A stretch of DNA of 64,000 bases from Alkalidesulfovibrio alkalitolerans DSM 16529 (GTDB taxonomy: Bacteria > Desulfobacterota > Desulfovibrionia > Desulfovibrionales > Desulfovibrionaceae), in NCBI RefSeq assembly GCF_000422245.1, contig NZ_ATHI01000029.1, positions 1 to 64,000 on the forward strand. The letters are read 5' to 3'. Position 1 is the stretch's first letter; each line of letters starts with the position of its first letter. Below, one piece after another: positions 1 through 8,559 of the stretch. The position numbers were made by a program, and so were the translations under genes. The notes beneath the pieces are model-generated. The model was not told where the DNA came from and searched no databases. It worked only from the letters and a program-made list of their open reading frames with translations.

Positions 1-69
1 TTTCCCCCTCCCCTCGCCCGAACCCACTCCCCACCCCCTTCAAAACTTCTTGGCCTGCGACATGTAGAT

Positions 70-1176
70 ATGCGCACTACGTCGCCATCACTGGGAAGTT
101 CACTCCTGAAACCGTCCCAAAAGCGCATCGCCGTCGCGTTATCCGGAGGCCGCGACAGCCTCCTTGCCCTGGCCCTGCTCAAGGATGCGGGCCACGACGT
201 GCTGGGCGTGCACGGCCGCTTTCTGGACGACGCGCCGGGCCGCATGCCCCACGACGCCCTGGCCCGCGACCTGGCCGAGCGTTGCGCCGCCCTGGGCGCG
301 GACTTCGCGGTCCTCGACCTTAGGGACGACTTCGAACGCCTCGTGGTCGCGCCCTTCGTGCAGGCCTACCTGGACGGAAAGACCCCCAATCCCTGCTGCC
401 TGTGCAACGCGCGCCTGAAGTTCGGGCTTCTGTTGGACAAGGCGGCCGCCCTGGGCGCGGAGAAAATCGCCACCGGCCACTACGCGCGCCTGACGCACGA
501 CGCCAACGCCCGCGCGGCGCTTAGGCGCGGCCGCGACACAGGCAAGGACCAGAGCTACTTCCTGTCCCTGGTGCCGTCCGAAAACCTGGCGCGGGCGGTC
601 TTTCCCCTGGCCGGACGGCTGAAGGAAGGCGTGCTCGGCGAGCTATCCGCGCGCGGCCTGCCTCCACCCCTGCCCGGCGAGAGCCAGGACGTCTGCTTCG
701 TGCCCGGCGACGACTACAAATCCTTCCTGCGCGGCCAAGCGGCCGGACTGCCCGGCTCCGGGCCCATCGTCCTCGAAGACGGAACCGTCGTGGGCCGCCA
801 TCAGGGCCTGTGGCGGCACACCCAGGGCCAGCGCAGGGGACTTGGCGTGGCCCACACCGAGCCGCTCTACGTGCTCGCCAAGGACGTCGCGAGGAACGCG
901 CTTGTGGTCGGCCCGGCGGCCAGGGCGCAATGCCGCACGGTCCTGGCCGCGAACCTGAACGTGCTCGTCCCCCCCGCCGAGTGGCCAGAAATCCTCGTCG
1001 CCAAAACCCGCTCGCGTCAGGAGCCCGCGCCTGCTACAGCACGCATCGAGAGCGAACGCCTCGTCGTCACCTTCGCCACGCCGCACCCGCTGCCCGCGCC
1101 AGGCCAGATCGCCGCCCTCTATGATCAGGAAGGCCGCGTATTGGTCGGAGGCATTATTGACGCATTTGCTCCATGA
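70..1176 (+). CDS. mnmA: tRNA-specific 2-thiouridylase MnmA
   Basis: Cytoplasmic ATP-dependent sulfur transferase that makes 2-thiouridine at tRNA position 34. The 368-residue length fits the family. The PP-loop reads SGGRDS (residues 25-30) where SGGVDS is usual. The two catalytic cysteines are visible in NPCCLCN (Cys112) and SQDVCF (Cys209), and TGHYARL is also typical. The protein carries an N-terminal extension of about 18 residues before the beta strand that leads to the PP-loop, and no clear ribosome-binding site precedes the ATG, so the start is uncertain. It stands alone, 70 bp ahead of a PilZ gene. The first 69 bases of the window hold no recognisable gene. Confidence 0.92.
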   Translation: MRTTSPSLGSSLLKPSQKRIAVALSGGRDSLLALALLKDAGHDVLGVHGRFLDDAPGRMPHDALARDLAERCAALGADFAVLDLRDDFERLVVAPFVQAYLDGKTPNPCCLCNARLKFGLLLDKAAALGAEKIATGHYARLTHDANARAALRRGRDTGKDQSYFLSLVPSENLARAVFPLAGRLKEGVLGELSARGLPPPLPGESQDVCFVPGDDYKSFLRGQAAGLPGSGPIVLEDGTVVGRHQGLWRHTQGQRRGLGVAHTEPLYVLAKDVARNALVVGPAARAQCRTVLAANLNVLVPPAEWPEILVAKTRSRQEPAPATARIESERLVVTFATPHPLPAPGQIAALYDQEGRVLVGGIIDAFAP

Positions 1177-1246
1177 GCCTACAGTGTGAACAAGCTCGGA
1201 ATCCATCAGCCCGCCGCATGGCGAACACATGTGCCGGAGGAACCAT

Positions 1247-1579
1247 ATGGCCACGGAACGACGGACGACACGACGGCTCGACGTCACGGGCCTGGATGAA
1301 CTCGTGATCGAAGGCGCCGCCCCCGAACCGGTGACCTGCCGCATACGCGACATGAGTCCCTTCGGCATGCGCCTGAACATCCTGAACGAAAAGAACCACC
1401 GCCGTCCTGGCGAGACAATGCGCATAGCCGAATGCCCCACGCCACTGCAGAGCCTGTTGCGCGATCAAGAACTCGTCCTGGTGTGGACGCGGCGGCGCGA
1501 ATGGGGAGTGCGTTTCGCAACCCCACTCCCCTGCGACCTCGATGTGTGGCAGGCTCAGGCCACTTTCGTGCGGCTCTAA
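1247..1579 (+). CDS. PilZ-domain protein
   Basis: Short single-domain protein (110 aa from this start) of the PilZ type, which usually binds cyclic di-GMP. An N-terminal RRTTRR arginine cluster is followed by IRDMSPFGMRL, matching the RxxxR and (D/N)xSxxG signature. I chose the ATG at 1247 because a GGAGG lies six bases upstream; an earlier in-frame ATG at 1229 has no such site. The effector partner is not evident from the neighbours. The 127 bp after it, up to the convergent TPR gene, show nothing I recognise. Confidence 0.75.
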   Translation: MATERRTTRRLDVTGLDELVIEGAAPEPVTCRIRDMSPFGMRLNILNEKNHRRPGETMRIAECPTPLQSLLRDQELVLVWTRRREWGVRFATPLPCDLDVWQAQATFVRL

Positions 1580-1706
1580 AGATCGCACCTGCTGCCCGGA
1601 TTCTCCAGAAAGATCGGAATCCATCCTGGGTTCACCGCACCGGGCGCAACTTCACTCGGATGGCTCGCGAGACTGTCCACGGGCATCACCGACTTGTCGC
1701 CGGACA

Positions 1707-2225
1707 TCACCGGCTGCTGCGCTGCTCCCTGAATTCACGCTGACGCTGGTTCTCCTGAGCCGTCTGCTGGATATCCCAAAGCCCCTTCGCCGTTTCCGGG
1801 CATGAAGGCCGCCCGGCGAACAGCCTCGCGGCGTTGTCCTGCATTTCGCGGATCATCAGATAGACGAACCTGCCGCTCATGGCGTCGAGCGAGGCATAGG
1901 CTCCAGATACGTCCCCCTGGCAGGCCCTGGCTCCGGCAAGGTAGTAGTTCGCCGTCCAGTCGTCGGGGTCGCGCGCAAGCATCTCGCCAAGCTCGCCCTG
2001 CGCCTCGGCGGGCCTACCCGCCCAGATCAGGGCCAGACCAAGCCGGTTCCTGGCCAAGACGTTTCCGGGATTCTCGGCAAGAACCTGCCGGTACTGCCGG
2101 ATGGCCTCCTCCGGGTCCCCGGAACGCAAGGCCATGTTGCCCTGCATGTATGAACCGCACCCCACCAGGGCGGACACTGCTACGACAAGCGCCGTCAGGA
2201 CGATGGTTCTGGCGTTCTTTCTCAT
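1707..2225 (-). CDS. TPR-repeat lipoprotein (first of a tandem pair)
   Basis: Predicted lipoprotein of 172 aa. It has a basic N-terminus, a hydrophobic stretch and a lipobox ending in LVGC, so it should be lipidated at Cys23. The mature part contains tetratricopeptide-like helices (AIRQYRQVLAENPGNVLARN and following), a scaffold for protein-protein contacts. A good ribosome-binding site (GGGAGGTG) precedes the ATG. It lies 19 bp downstream of a similar lipoprotein gene on the same strand, so the two are probably co-transcribed. Target and function are unknown; no pilus or secretion genes are nearby. Confidence 0.75.
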   Translation of the reverse strand: MRKNARTIVLTALVVAVSALVGCGSYMQGNMALRSGDPEEAIRQYRQVLAENPGNVLARNRLGLALIWAGRPAEAQGELGEMLARDPDDWTANYYLAGARACQGDVSGAYASLDAMSGRFVYLMIREMQDNAARLFAGRPSCPETAKGLWDIQQTAQENQRQREFREQRSSR

Positions 2226-2244
2226 GATTCACCTCCCATGGTCT

Positions 2245-2793
2245 TCAAAAAGCCGGATAGAGGAAAGGAGGACACTTGTATTCAAGGTCAGGATTTCCCC
2301 GCAGGGGGCGATCGCGCACCCGTTGCCGCTGCTCCGAGACAGCCAGGTAATCGAGCATGGCCTTAATCGCCTCGGGACCGGGCATGTCCTTTTCCTCCAC
2401 GTACTCCGCCGTGCAGACGATCTCACGTTTCATGTAATAGGCGAAGGGGATGACGATGGTCTTGACCAGTTCGAATCCTTCATCCCGGCGGTCCAGACCG
2501 ATGTAGGCCAGACCGAGATAGTACTGCGCGCGCCAGTCCTTGGGGTTTTCGGCGTGGGTGCGCTCGAGGCTCGCGGCAGCGACCTCGTACTCTCCCTTCT
2601 CGATGAGCAGCCGCCCTGCCTCGGCTTCACTGCGGCCGGGAGAGGGCAAAACGTCTTGCTCCACACCGACACCTCCTCCGACACCGCCCGAGCCGCCTCC
2701 AGCGAAGACGCCTACCCGGCAACCCAGAAGGGGCGTGAGCATGGTCAGGGTAAGCCAGACCACCAAAATCCTGATTGCAATCCGCTCGTTCAT
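2245..2793 (-). CDS. TPR-repeat lipoprotein (second of a tandem pair)
   Basis: Predicted 182-aa lipoprotein starting at MNERIAIR with a lipobox TPLLGC. A Gly-rich linker (GGGSGGVGGGVG) follows, then TPR-like repeats (AASLERTHAENPKDWRAQYY). The layout resembles the downstream neighbour, including an ALxx...Y(Y/L)MxRE segment (FAYYMKREI here, VYLMIREM there), which suggests duplication. I placed the start at 2793 because the signal peptide begins there; the same frame is open much further upstream but runs antisense through mtaB. It is divergent from mtaB, with about 54 bp between the starts for both promoters. Confidence 0.72.
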   Translation of the reverse strand: MNERIAIRILVVWLTLTMLTPLLGCRVGVFAGGGSGGVGGGVGVEQDVLPSPGRSEAEAGRLLIEKGEYEVAAASLERTHAENPKDWRAQYYLGLAYIGLDRRDEGFELVKTIVIPFAYYMKREIVCTAEYVEEKDMPGPEAIKAMLDYLAVSEQRQRVRDRPLRGNPDLEYKCPPFLYPAF

Positions 2794-2847
2794 GGCTATT
2801 CTCGCGGGGCGATGCACGATCCTCACAATATTTCGTACCATATTCCC

Positions 2848-4200
2848 ATGAAGAGTGAACCCATTTTCGATCTCGGCACAGCCGAAAGCTTCTGTCTTCT
2901 CACCTTGGGCTGCAAGATCAACCAATACGAGACCCAGGCCCTGCGCGAAGCATGGACAACCAGGGGATTGACGGAACGAACGGACGCAAGGCAGGCCGAC
3001 GTCGTCGTGATCAACGCCTGCGCCGTGACCTCCAAGGCCTCGGCCGACGTGCGCGCCGCCGTGCGCGGAACGCATCGCGCCAATCCGGAGGCGCGCATCG
3101 TTGTCGTTGGCTGCGTGGCCAGCGATGACCGCGAACTCCTGGAAGCCCTGCCCGGCGTGTGCGCGGTGCTTTCGCAGCGCGCCAAGGCGGCCCTGGCCGG
3201 GATTTTTGAAGCTTCCTCCCCGTTCCCGCCTCTGTCCATCTCCGACTATCCCCGCGCCAGGGCCGTGCTCAAGGTCCAGGACGGCTGCTCGCACGGCTGC
3301 TCCTACTGTATCGTGCCCTCCACGCGCGGCACGGCCGTCTCGCGTCCGGCACGAGATGTCGTAGCCGAGGCAAGGCGCCTGCTCGACGCTGGATTTCGCG
3401 AGATCACGCTCTCGGGCGTCAACCTGCGCCTGTACGGCTCGGATCTCGGCGAAAACATCGATTTCTGGGGGCTCGTGCGCCTTATCGAGCGCGAGCTTGC
3501 CCCCGAATGGGCGGGCCGTGCGCGCCTTCGCCTCTCGTCGCTCGACCCCGCGCAGCTCACGGACCAGGGCCTGGAAACCCTGGCTGAAAGCCGCCTGCTG
3601 TGCCCGCATCTGCACCTCTCGCTGCAAAGCCTCGCGCCCGGCGTGCTCGCCCGCATGCGCCGTGGGCACTACGGACCCGCCACGATCTTCCGCTTCCTCG
3701 AACGACTCTCGGGCATCTGGCCGGTCTTCGGGCTGGGCGCGGACTTCATCTGCGGCTTTCCCGGCGAAACCGAAGCCGAGGCCGAGACAACGCGCGAAGC
3801 CATGGCAGCCCTGCCCCTGACTTACGCCCACGTCTTCCCCTACTCGCCCAGGCCCCGGACCTCGGCTGCCGCCATGCCGAACCAGGTGGACGAGGCCGTG
3901 AAAAAGGCGCGCGCCAAGGAATTGCGCACCCTGGCTGGCCGAAAGGCTCATGCCTTCGCCCGCCGTCTGACCCGGCTCGATTCGCTTGCCGTGGTGCTGG
4001 AAGACGACGAACCCTGGCGTGGACGGTGCGAATACTATGTCGAGTGCCGCTTCGACGCCGCGCCCGAAGAGGCGGCGCGCCGGGCTCTGGTGAACGCCCG
4101 GCCCATATCCGCGCGGCAGACGCGCCTCGACGTGGCGCAGAGCGACGCTGCCGGGTGCGATTCCCCGAAGTCTGCGGCATTTACGCCCGGCGGCCTTTGA
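2848..4200 (+). CDS. mtaB: tRNA (N6-threonylcarbamoyladenosine-C2)-methylthiotransferase MtaB
   Basis: Radical SAM enzyme that adds a methylthio group to t6A at position 37 of tRNA. From the N-terminus there is a UPF0004 domain (TLGCKINQYETQ, NACAVTSKA, VVGCVA supplying three cluster cysteines), then the radical SAM core with CSHGCSYC, LSGVNLRLYG and a FICGFPGET segment. The NQYET form of the N-terminal motif points to the MtaB branch rather than MiaB or RimO. The start at 2848 (MKSEPIFDL) is preferred; an in-frame ATG at 2812 is an alternative. The C-terminus lacks an obvious full-length TRAM domain. The yicC gene follows after 49 bp. Confidence 0.88.
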   Translation: MKSEPIFDLGTAESFCLLTLGCKINQYETQALREAWTTRGLTERTDARQADVVVINACAVTSKASADVRAAVRGTHRANPEARIVVVGCVASDDRELLEALPGVCAVLSQRAKAALAGIFEASSPFPPLSISDYPRARAVLKVQDGCSHGCSYCIVPSTRGTAVSRPARDVVAEARRLLDAGFREITLSGVNLRLYGSDLGENIDFWGLVRLIERELAPEWAGRARLRLSSLDPAQLTDQGLETLAESRLLCPHLHLSLQSLAPGVLARMRRGHYGPATIFRFLERLSGIWPVFGLGADFICGFPGETEAEAETTREAMAALPLTYAHVFPYSPRPRTSAAAMPNQVDEAVKKARAKELRTLAGRKAHAFARRLTRLDSLAVVLEDDEPWRGRCEYYVECRFDAAPEEAARRALVNARPISARQTRLDVAQSDAAGCDSPKSAAFTPGGL

Positions 4201-4249
4201 CGTACATGAAGGCCTTTCACGCATCCGCAACCCCTGCCGAGGAGACTGC

Positions 4250-5131
4250 ATGACGCTGAGCATGACCGGCTTTGGCCGCGCCGAGGTTTCGACCGACTCC
4301 TGGACTGTGACCTTCGAAGTCAAGAGCGTCAACAGCCGCTATCTGGACATGAAGTGGCGCACCCCCTACGCCCTGCGCGGCCTGGAAGGCGAATGGGAGC
4401 GCATCGTGCGCGCCAAGGCCTCACGCGGACGCCTGGAGTGCACCTGCCACGTGCGCGTCTCCAAGGCCGAGACCCTTGGGGTGGCCTTCAACGAGGCCCA
4501 GGCCGCCGCCATGCTGGACCGCCTGACCGAATTCGCCCGCGCCCGCTCCCTGCCCTTCACGCCCGACCTGAACCGGCTGCTCGCGGTGCAAAACCTGTGG
4601 CAGGACGAACTGGCCGAGCCCGATCCCGCCCTTGCGGCCGACGCCGCCAAGGCGCTGGACGCCGCGCTTGACGCCTGGAACCGCGACCGCGAGCGCGAGG
4701 GGACCGCCCTGTCCAAGGACCTCGCCTCCCGTTTCGCGACCCTTGGGGAGATCAAGGACAAGATCGCCGCGCGCGCCTCGGCCCTGCCCGCCGAAAAGCT
4801 CGCCGTGCTTCGCGAGCGCCTGGCCACGCTCCTTTCTGGAAGCGGCATCGAGCTTGCCGAGGAGCGGCTATGCCAGGAGGCGGCGGTCATGGCCGACCGG
4901 CTCGACGTCTCCGAAGAGATGACGCGCCTCGATACGCACATCTCGCGACTCTCACAGGTCCTGGAAAAGGACGGTGAGGTCGGCAAGCGGCTCGATTTCC
5001 TGCTCCAGGAAGCCTTCCGCGAAATCAACACCACCGGCAACAAGGCTCAGGACCCCGAAATCTCGCGCCTTGTGGTGGAGTTCAAGGCCGAACTTGAGAA
5101 ATGCCGCGAGCAGGTGCAAAATATTGAATAA
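4250..5131 (+). CDS. yicC: YicC-family endoribonuclease
   Basis: Member of the YicC/YloC family (293 aa, normal length). It begins with the family signature MTGFGRAE and has SVNSRYLD and the C-terminal block KRLDFLLQEAFREINTTGNK. The family is reported to act as an endoribonuclease on RNA. A GAGGAG lies seven bases before the ATG. It is the first gene of the series yicC-remA-gmk-pyrF, an arrangement common in anaerobic deltaproteobacteria and Firmicutes, which supports the call. The following gene starts 30 bp downstream. Confidence 0.9.
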   Translation: MTLSMTGFGRAEVSTDSWTVTFEVKSVNSRYLDMKWRTPYALRGLEGEWERIVRAKASRGRLECTCHVRVSKAETLGVAFNEAQAAAMLDRLTEFARARSLPFTPDLNRLLAVQNLWQDELAEPDPALAADAAKALDAALDAWNRDREREGTALSKDLASRFATLGEIKDKIAARASALPAEKLAVLRERLATLLSGSGIELAEERLCQEAAVMADRLDVSEEMTRLDTHISRLSQVLEKDGEVGKRLDFLLQEAFREINTTGNKAQDPEISRLVVEFKAELEKCREQVQNIE

Positions 5132-5161
5132 TACAAGCATATTGACCATTGCGGGGTTTGG

Positions 5162-5422
5162 ATGTCGAAACAAGGACTGCTGAACGTCGGATTCGGCAAC
5201 TACGTCATTTCCTCGCGCGTGGTGGCCATCGTCACGCCCACGTCCTCGCCCATGAAGCGATTGCGCGAGGACGCCAAGGCGGACGGCAGGCTCATCGACG
5301 CCACGCAGGGACGCAAAACGCGCTCCATCGTGATCACCGATTCGGGACATGTGGTGCTCTCGGCCATCCAGGCCGAAACGATCAGCCAGCGCTTCGGCCT
5401 GGACGGGGAGGAAACGGCATGA
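5162..5422 (+). CDS. remA: RemA/DUF370-family protein
   Basis: Small 86-aa protein of the DUF370 family, with [29 protein letters not shown] and [18 protein letters not shown]. In Bacillus the relative RemA is a DNA-binding regulator of matrix genes; here the role is unknown. Its place between yicC and gmk is conserved in many genomes, which suggests a link to nucleotide or RNA metabolism, but that is inference. Its stop codon overlaps the gmk start (ATGA), so the two are translationally coupled. Confidence 0.85.
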   Translation: MSKQGLLNVGFGNYVISSRVVAIVTPTSSPMKRLREDAKADGRLIDATQGRKTRSIVITDSGHVVLSAIQAETISQRFGLDGEETA

Positions 5423-6045
5423 CGCAGCGCCCCAAAGGCTCCCTGTTCGTCCTGTGCGCGCCCTCGGGAACGGGCAAGAGCACCCTCGTGCGCCGCCTGA
5501 CGGCGGAGTTCGCGAACATCCGCTTCTCCGTCTCGTGGACCACCCGCGCCCCGCGTCCCGGCGAGGTTCACGGCCGCGACTACGTCTTCGCGGCCAAGGA
5601 GGACTTCCTGCGCAAGGTCGAGCAGGGGTTCTTCGCCGAGTGGGCCGAGGTGCACGGCAACTGCTACGGCACGCCACTCGAATTCACCCGCGAGTTGGCG
5701 CAGCAGGGCTTCGACGTCCTCTTCGACATAGACGTGCAAGGCGCGCGGCAGCTCAAGGCGAGTCTGCCCGAAGCCTGTTACGTCTTCCTTCTGCCGCCCT
5801 CTCGCGCCGCGCTGGAAGCGCGCCTGCGCGGCCGGGGCACGGACGACGAGGCGACGATCCAGAAACGACTGCGAAACGCCGGAGGCGAGCTCACGGCCGC
5901 GGACATGTTTGACCACTGGATCGTCAACGACGACATCGAAACGGCTTACGACGGTCTGCGCGCCGTGTATCTGGCCAAAAAGCTCTCACCAGCCTCCGAC
6001 CCCGATCTCGTGTCCAGGCTGCTCGCGCAGTGGAAGGAGGCATAG
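5419..6045 (+). CDS. gmk: Guanylate kinase
   Basis: Phosphorylates GMP to GDP with ATP (208 aa). The Walker A loop is APSGTGKST, and the GMP-binding segment reads [19 protein letters not shown]. The lid and [11 protein letters not shown] are typical. The ATG at 5419 overlaps the remA stop and follows GGGGAGG closely. The longer upstream frame merely runs through remA and is not used. The next gene, pyrF, begins at the base immediately after the gmk stop, so these nucleotide genes form one transcript. Confidence 0.95.
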   Translation: MTQRPKGSLFVLCAPSGTGKSTLVRRLTAEFANIRFSVSWTTRAPRPGEVHGRDYVFAAKEDFLRKVEQGFFAEWAEVHGNCYGTPLEFTRELAQQGFDVLFDIDVQGARQLKASLPEACYVFLLPPSRAALEARLRGRGTDDEATIQKRLRNAGGELTAADMFDHWIVNDDIETAYDGLRAVYLAKKLSPASDPDLVSRLLAQWKEA

Positions 6046-6747
6046 ATGGCCGAACTCGTCGTGGCCCTGGACTATCCCGAAGCGGAACCGGCCCTTGACT
6101 TGGCCCGGAAGCTCGTCGGCATCGCGCCTTGGGTCAAGGTCGGCCTCGAACTCTTCGTGGCAGAAGGGCCAGACGTCCTTTCCCGCTTCCGCGACCTGGG
6201 CTTCAAGGTCTTTTGCGATCTGAAGCTGCACGACATTCCGGCCACGGTGCGAGGCGCCACGCGCTCCGCAGCGCGGGCCGGGGCCGACATGCTGACCCTG
6301 CACGCCTCGGGCGGCGAACGCATGCTCGCGGCCGCGCGCGAGGGCCGCGACGAGGCCGGGACGGACAACGGCCCGCTACTCATGGCCGTAACCGTCCTGA
6401 CCAGCCTGGATGCCTCGGACATGGCCGGAATTCTTGCCAAATCACCGGCGGAGATGGTCCTTGACCTGGCCGTCAAAGCCTATAGGGTCGGGCTGGACGG
6501 GGTGGTCTGCTCGCCCCTTGAAGCCGCTGCCGTCAAGGCGGCCACCGACCGCGCCTTCAAATGCCTGACGCCGGGCATCCGTCTTTCGGACGCGAAAGTC
6601 GACGATCAGCGCCGCACGGCCTCTCCGTCGGAAGCGGTGGCAGCGGGAGCGGATTTCCTGGTCGTGGGCAGACCCATCACGGCCACCAAAGATCCCGTCG
6701 CGGCCGCGCGGAGCATTCGCGAGGCCATGGCGCAAAATGCACCTTGA
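6046..6747 (+). CDS. pyrF: Orotidine 5'-phosphate decarboxylase
   Basis: Last step of UMP synthesis, OMP to UMP plus CO2 (233 aa). It shows VALDYPE at the N-terminus, the catalytic KxxxD array in VFCDLKLHDIP, LTPGIR and the phosphate-gripping VVGRPIT near the C-terminus. The ribosome-binding site GGAGG overlaps the end of gmk. The next gene begins 25 bp downstream, continuing the operon. Confidence 0.95.
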   Translation: MAELVVALDYPEAEPALDLARKLVGIAPWVKVGLELFVAEGPDVLSRFRDLGFKVFCDLKLHDIPATVRGATRSAARAGADMLTLHASGGERMLAAAREGRDEAGTDNGPLLMAVTVLTSLDASDMAGILAKSPAEMVLDLAVKAYRVGLDGVVCSPLEAAAVKAATDRAFKCLTPGIRLSDAKVDDQRRTASPSEAVAAGADFLVVGRPITATKDPVAAARSIREAMAQNAP

Positions 6748-6772
6748 GGCCATCGTCGCGAAGGAGACGATC

Positions 6773-7666
6773 ATGGATTTCAGCTACGTCCCTCCCAAGA
6801 AAAGTGCGAGGCCAAAATCGGCCGACAAGGCCGAAAAAGCCCAAACCGGACGCGACGAGGCCATCGCGGGCGTCTTCTCCACGCAGTCCGTGGCCCGCAT
6901 GGGAACCGGCGCCTCCCAACGCCGCACCATCCAGAAGACCTACTGGTTTGCAAAGCAGACCGGCCCGAAAATCATCGAAGTCCAGCCGCTGAACCGCAGC
7001 TCCGTTCCGGCCGGTCCCAAACGCGAGGTACCGTTGGACGAATTTCTGGAAAAATTCGCGCCGGAACCTGAATTCTACGTCTCGACTGTTTATCCGAAGA
7101 TGCAGGAACTGCAGAAGACCGTGGTGCGCGGCGAAAAGCATCGCGCCCACGGCGAACTCTACGCTGCCGAGTTCGAGTTCGGCCACGCTCTCAAAGTGGA
7201 CGAGGAGAACGTGCGGGCCAACTTCGGCCTGGGGCTGACCTACATGGACCGGGGCGAGAAGAACAAGGCCAACGACATCTTCGAGCGACTCGTCAAGCTC
7301 GACGCGACCTTCGATACCCAACACAAGCACCTCTTCAACGACTTCGGCATCAGCCTGCGCAAGAACCAGATGTACGACCAAGCCCTGGCCTACTACAGGC
7401 GGGCCGTGGAACTTACCCAGGACGACGAAAACCTGTGGATGAATCTTGCCCGGGCCTGCTACGAAAAAGGTGACATCGCCCAGTGCGTGGAACATTTGCG
7501 GAAGGCCATCGAGATCAACCCAAGCCTCGACGAAGCGCGACAGTTCTGGGATTTTCTGGTGCGCAAGGAACACGTGCGCGACGCATATCCCGGCAAGGCG
7601 CAGCCTAAGCGCCCCGCCTCGGAGAACAGCGATCGCGCCGACGCGGACACCCCGCCCGAGGCCTGA
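6773..7666 (+). CDS. TPR-repeat protein
   Basis: Soluble-looking 297-aa protein without a signal peptide. Residues 1-60 are basic and low-complexity (MDFSYVPPKKSARPKSADKA). After about residue 115 there are three to four TPR-like units, seen in AEFEFGHALKVDEENVRANF, ALAYYRRAVELTQDDENLWM and CVEHLRKAIEINPSLDEA. The start at 6773 follows GGAGACGATC. It lies between pyrF and an HDOD gene and is probably co-transcribed with both. Orthologues are expected in related sulfate reducers, but no function is known to me. Confidence 0.8.
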   Translation: MDFSYVPPKKSARPKSADKAEKAQTGRDEAIAGVFSTQSVARMGTGASQRRTIQKTYWFAKQTGPKIIEVQPLNRSSVPAGPKREVPLDEFLEKFAPEPEFYVSTVYPKMQELQKTVVRGEKHRAHGELYAAEFEFGHALKVDEENVRANFGLGLTYMDRGEKNKANDIFERLVKLDATFDTQHKHLFNDFGISLRKNQMYDQALAYYRRAVELTQDDENLWMNLARACYEKGDIAQCVEHLRKAIEINPSLDEARQFWDFLVRKEHVRDAYPGKAQPKRPASENSDRADADTPPEA

Positions 7667-7689
7667 AGCCCGGGACAACGAGGCAGCCC

Positions 7690-8559
7690 ATGGACATTGA
7701 ACGCGGAACGGCCTTCCTGAGCAGAATCGCGGACACCCGCCACGATCTGCCATATTCGCCGTCGCTTCTGCAGCGCCTTTTCGTCCAGACCAAGGACGGC
7801 TCCCTGGCGTCGCTCGGGCAGATCGCCGAGACCATCTCCCCGGACCAGGGCCTCACGGCGCGACTTCTGGCCGTGGCCAACTCCGCCTTCTACGGCCTGC
7901 AGTCGCAAGTCACCTCGGTGCAGCGGGCCGCCACGGTGCTCGGCATCAAGGAAATCAGGACCATCGTCCTTGCCCTCGGGGTACACGGTCTGACCAAAGG
8001 CCACCAACTTCCCGAGGACTTCGACCTCGTGGCCTATTGGACGCACCAACTCGCCGTGGCCCAGACCGCGCGCCTCATGGCCAAGGGACTCGCTGCCGTC
8101 GATGCGGACAACATATTCACCTCGGGCCTCCTGCACGATCTGGGCAAAATGCTCATCGCCATGCACGCCCCAAAAGACTGGGTGGCCATCGGCTACCTTC
8201 GCGCACAGAAGAATCTGCCGCACTTCAAGGCCGAGGACGAATGGTGGGGCGTGGAGCACGGTGTGGTCGGAGCCCTGGTCCTCCGCTCCTGGAACCTGCC
8301 CGCCGAACTGCACGAGCCGGTAAACTGGCACCACGCGCCCCTGGCCGCTCCGGAATTCCGCACCGAAGCGAAGCTATTGTGCCTGGCCGATCTCGTGGTC
8401 AACGAAGCCATGCAGACGGCCCCGGTCAATCCCAAGGCCGTTGAGGCGCTGTGCGCTTCGCTCGAACTCGACACCAAGAAGGTGCGCGCCATGGCCCTTC
8501 AAGCGGTGGGCGACGAGGGGCTCGCACACTTCATCTCCGAGGTCCTGCGCGCCGCATGA
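7690..8559 (+). CDS. HDOD-domain signalling protein
   Basis: 289-aa protein with an HDOD fold, a degenerate HD phosphohydrolase domain common in signalling and chemotaxis regulators. Typical features are SLGQIAETISPDQGLTARLL, ANSAFYGLQ and VQRAATVLGIKEIRTIVLAL at the front and LLHDLGKMLIAMH in the middle. The LHDLGK and HHAPL motifs keep some HD-like residues, so residual catalysis cannot be excluded. A GAGG precedes the ATG. Its stop overlaps the recJ start (ATGA), so it is coupled to a repair gene; whether that is functional is unclear. Confidence 0.85.
   Translation: MDIERGTAFLSRIADTRHDLPYSPSLLQRLFVQTKDGSLASLGQIAETISPDQGLTARLLAVANSAFYGLQSQVTSVQRAATVLGIKEIRTIVLALGVHGLTKGHQLPEDFDLVAYWTHQLAVAQTARLMAKGLAAVDADNIFTSGLLHDLGKMLIAMHAPKDWVAIGYLRAQKNLPHFKAEDEWWGVEHGVVGALVLRSWNLPAELHEPVNWHHAPLAAPEFRTEAKLLCLADLVVNEAMQTAPVNPKAVEALCASLELDTKKVRAMALQAVGDEGLAHFISEVLRAA

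Noticed and set aside
28-69. Possible end of a minus-strand gene reading YMSQAKKF then stop at the left edge
   Set aside because: A minus-strand gene ending here would have to run through mnmA, where no matching frame with a domain exists.
2101-2847. Upstream extension of the mtaB frame
   Set aside because: It runs antisense through both TPR lipoproteins, and the MtaB family begins near residue 1 of the shorter start.
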